Assembly (NCBI GenBank): GCA_943737045.1 | Contig: CALSFV010000034.1 | Location: 62,001 to 126,000 of the forward strand | DNA from: Parapristionchus giblindavisi | Taxonomy: Eukaryota > Nematoda > Chromadorea > Rhabditida > Diplogasteridae | Length of the DNA stretch: 64,000 nt | Reading direction: 5' to 3' | Shown: positions 62,411 through 64,000 of the stretch, piece by piece | Position numbering within the stretch: the first letter of the stretch is position 1 | Layout: each line of letters begins with the position of its first letter | Notes under the pieces: model-generated | The model's input: the letters and a program-made list of their open reading frames with translations, nothing else | What the model was told of the DNA's origin: nothing | The model's database searches: none | Made by a program: the position numbers and the translations under genes

Positions 62411-63081
62411 TCAACGACGAGGAGGACAAGCTTCCGAAGACGAAAGTGGCGATTCGTCCTGCAAAACAGCAAATTACGAGATTCAACGATTTGAGCGTTG
62501 TGAACGATCACTTTGTATAAAACTTCGGTTTCTGTCAACGAGACAGATCGATGAACAGTGAAGAGGACGTTGGCAAAGGCAAAGTCAAAGACAATGATAT
62601 GCAACGAAGGTGAAGCATATTCTAACAAAGGTTATGTTCAAGTCATGAAAAAAGAGGCGACAAATTCACCACAAAATTAACGTCTTTTCGCGACTTGAAC
62701 ATGACATAACAGGAAAGAGAATCTAAAGAGGGTTCGTACCTTCAAAGAAGCTTTAGGACCCTGAGTAGTCCACCATCTGATGTCATCTATGCAGTGACGA
62801 TAGCTTTCTAGACGACCTTGCTCCTCAAGTAGGCGGTAGGTAGGCGATATCTCTCGTGCCGACCACTGAAATGGATTTGAAATGATTTAAATGATTACGT
62901 AAACAAATTGAGACCACTCTGCACACAGGCCACACTGTCTCGTGGGCCAAAGGACAGTCGTGGCCACATTGCGCACATCGTCTGGGGCCGTATCCATGGC
63001 GTAAAGCGTAAAAGTTGACATAAAGTATACGTCTACTCTCGTGACGTCACCTTTATCGACAAATTGTTTGTAACGCTTCAT
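62411..63081 (-). CDS. Unknown 116-residue protein (third copy)
   Basis: Identical arrangement to 56931-57601, displaced by exactly 5480 bases. It carries the TAPDD form, so it derives from the right-arm version. All three exons and splice sites are present. Confidence 0.52.
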
Positions 63082-64000
63082 GGATACGACCTCCGAATTA
63101 TTATTGACTGCGGAGCAGAAGAATATGAGTAAAGTTGAGAGATGGCTAGAAGAGAGAGAAATGCAACATAAACAGAGAGATACAATATATCAAGATGTAG
63201 ACGCACAAAAGGATGGTAGGCTCACTTCCCTTCCTTCCATCTCTCTCATAAACATTATCGATTGATGGTCTACCCTCTTCCTTAGTGATCGATGGGTATG
63301 ATAATGGATGTAAGAGAGATAGAGGAGAGAGAGGAAGAGATGGAAAGGAAGAATGACCGATAATAAACGAACGACAGACGATACATACATAAATGAGCTT
63401 TGAAAAGGAGAGATTGAAAGGATGACTGAAAACTGCAAATGTAAGAAACAAAGTGAGGACACGTAGTATGTTTGAATATGATATTGGATCATATGCAAAT
63501 GGCAATACAATAGAAGGTCTAGACAACAACAACGATAACATATGCAAATAGACAAAGACAAATCCAAAATTGATTGGTGACTAGGTATGCCGATATATCC
63601 GTTCGATAATTACGACAGATAAAGGTAGAGTGATGGAGGGAGACAGGAGTGCAGGGAAAGACAGAGATAGGTACTTAAAGAGGGAGAAGGAGAGGGCGAA
63701 TTAACTACGAAAGTAACATCAAAAAGCATAGTGGAACGTGATGATAACTGAAAATGGCGGGAAAATCAGACAGAGAATGCAGGGAACAGTCAGAGAAAGA
63801 GACATAAGACGATTCATCGATCGCTGTATGAGAGGGTATGAATGATCTACCACTCCGTCTCCATCTCGATCACTCTCACTCTCTTTCTTTTTAGCAGATA
63901 TCAGTCGCGGCTATATTTGAGGCTACATGCAAATGACAAAGAGACAAGTAAAAAGAGGGGAAGATCAATCTAAAATGATAACGCATACGCATAGATGCGT

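Larger units (their letters stand above)
61712..64000 (-). repeat. Third copy of the outer arm segment, running off the window
   Basis: Matches 56232-58520 base for base with a constant offset of 5480. One visible difference is GGTAGGCTC at 63215 against GGTATGCTC at 57735. It contains one ~305-bp monomer end, the tRNA-like sequence and a full copy of the 116-residue gene. The window ends in the ACGCATAGATGCGT terminal module, so the copy continues to the right. Confidence 0.93.

Overview
This is eukaryotic, animal DNA. Four conserved genes can be read exon by exon (MTR4/SKIV2L2 helicase, deoxyribose-phosphate aldolase, RBX1, PIGW). Their introns are mostly short, about 45-100 nt, with GT-AG ends. 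The genes are compact and AT-rich, and the introns carry many TTTGATC and CTACAGTAACC-type motifs. This fits a nematode or similar small-genome invertebrate best. The species is not identified, and the nematode assignment is an inference.

Layout. 1-3.8 kb: a non-LTR retrotransposon (endonuclease plus reverse transcriptase, open from the window edge) beside a decayed mariner transposase. Both appear to lie in a large intron of the MTR4 gene, whose first ten exons run leftward from 6807 to 3846. 7.6-9.8 kb: DERA, minus strand. 10.4-11.9 kb: a nine-exon gene for an unknown N-terminally anchored protein, plus strand. 12.6-16.4 kb: a polytopic membrane protein, minus strand, whose 2-kb intron contains a complete second gene on the same strand for a single-pass membrane protein. 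17.2-20.0 kb: two TATA-driven genes for small secreted cysteine-rich peptides that share a repeated 47-nt exon. 21.1-22.9 kb: part of another multi-spanning membrane protein gene, minus strand. 26.1-28.0 kb: RBX1, minus strand, with a hAT MITE in intron 1. 29.3-32.3 kb: PIGW, minus strand, with MITEs in and beside it.

From 32.9 kb on, the window is dominated by one giant composite inverted repeat, 32,885-58,931. Arms of roughly 9.4 and 10.5 kb flank a 6-kb centre that contains smaller palindromes and a truncated retrotransposon. The arms carry a three-exon gene for an unknown 116-residue protein, tandem duplications, a TTACAGTAACC-rich minisatellite block, a hAT MITE with intact 8-bp target duplication at the same site in both arms, several foldback modules and tRNA-like (RNA polymerase III box) sequences. 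A further copy of the outer 2.3 kb of the right arm starts at 61,712, after a 1.45-kb Tc1/mariner-like foldback element, and runs off the window end.

No operon-like functional module joins the conserved genes: RNA surveillance, deoxynucleoside breakdown, cullin-RING ubiquitination and GPI-anchor synthesis are housekeeping neighbours. The unusual content is the secreted peptide pair, the nested membrane gene, and the palindromic block with its multi-copy gene.
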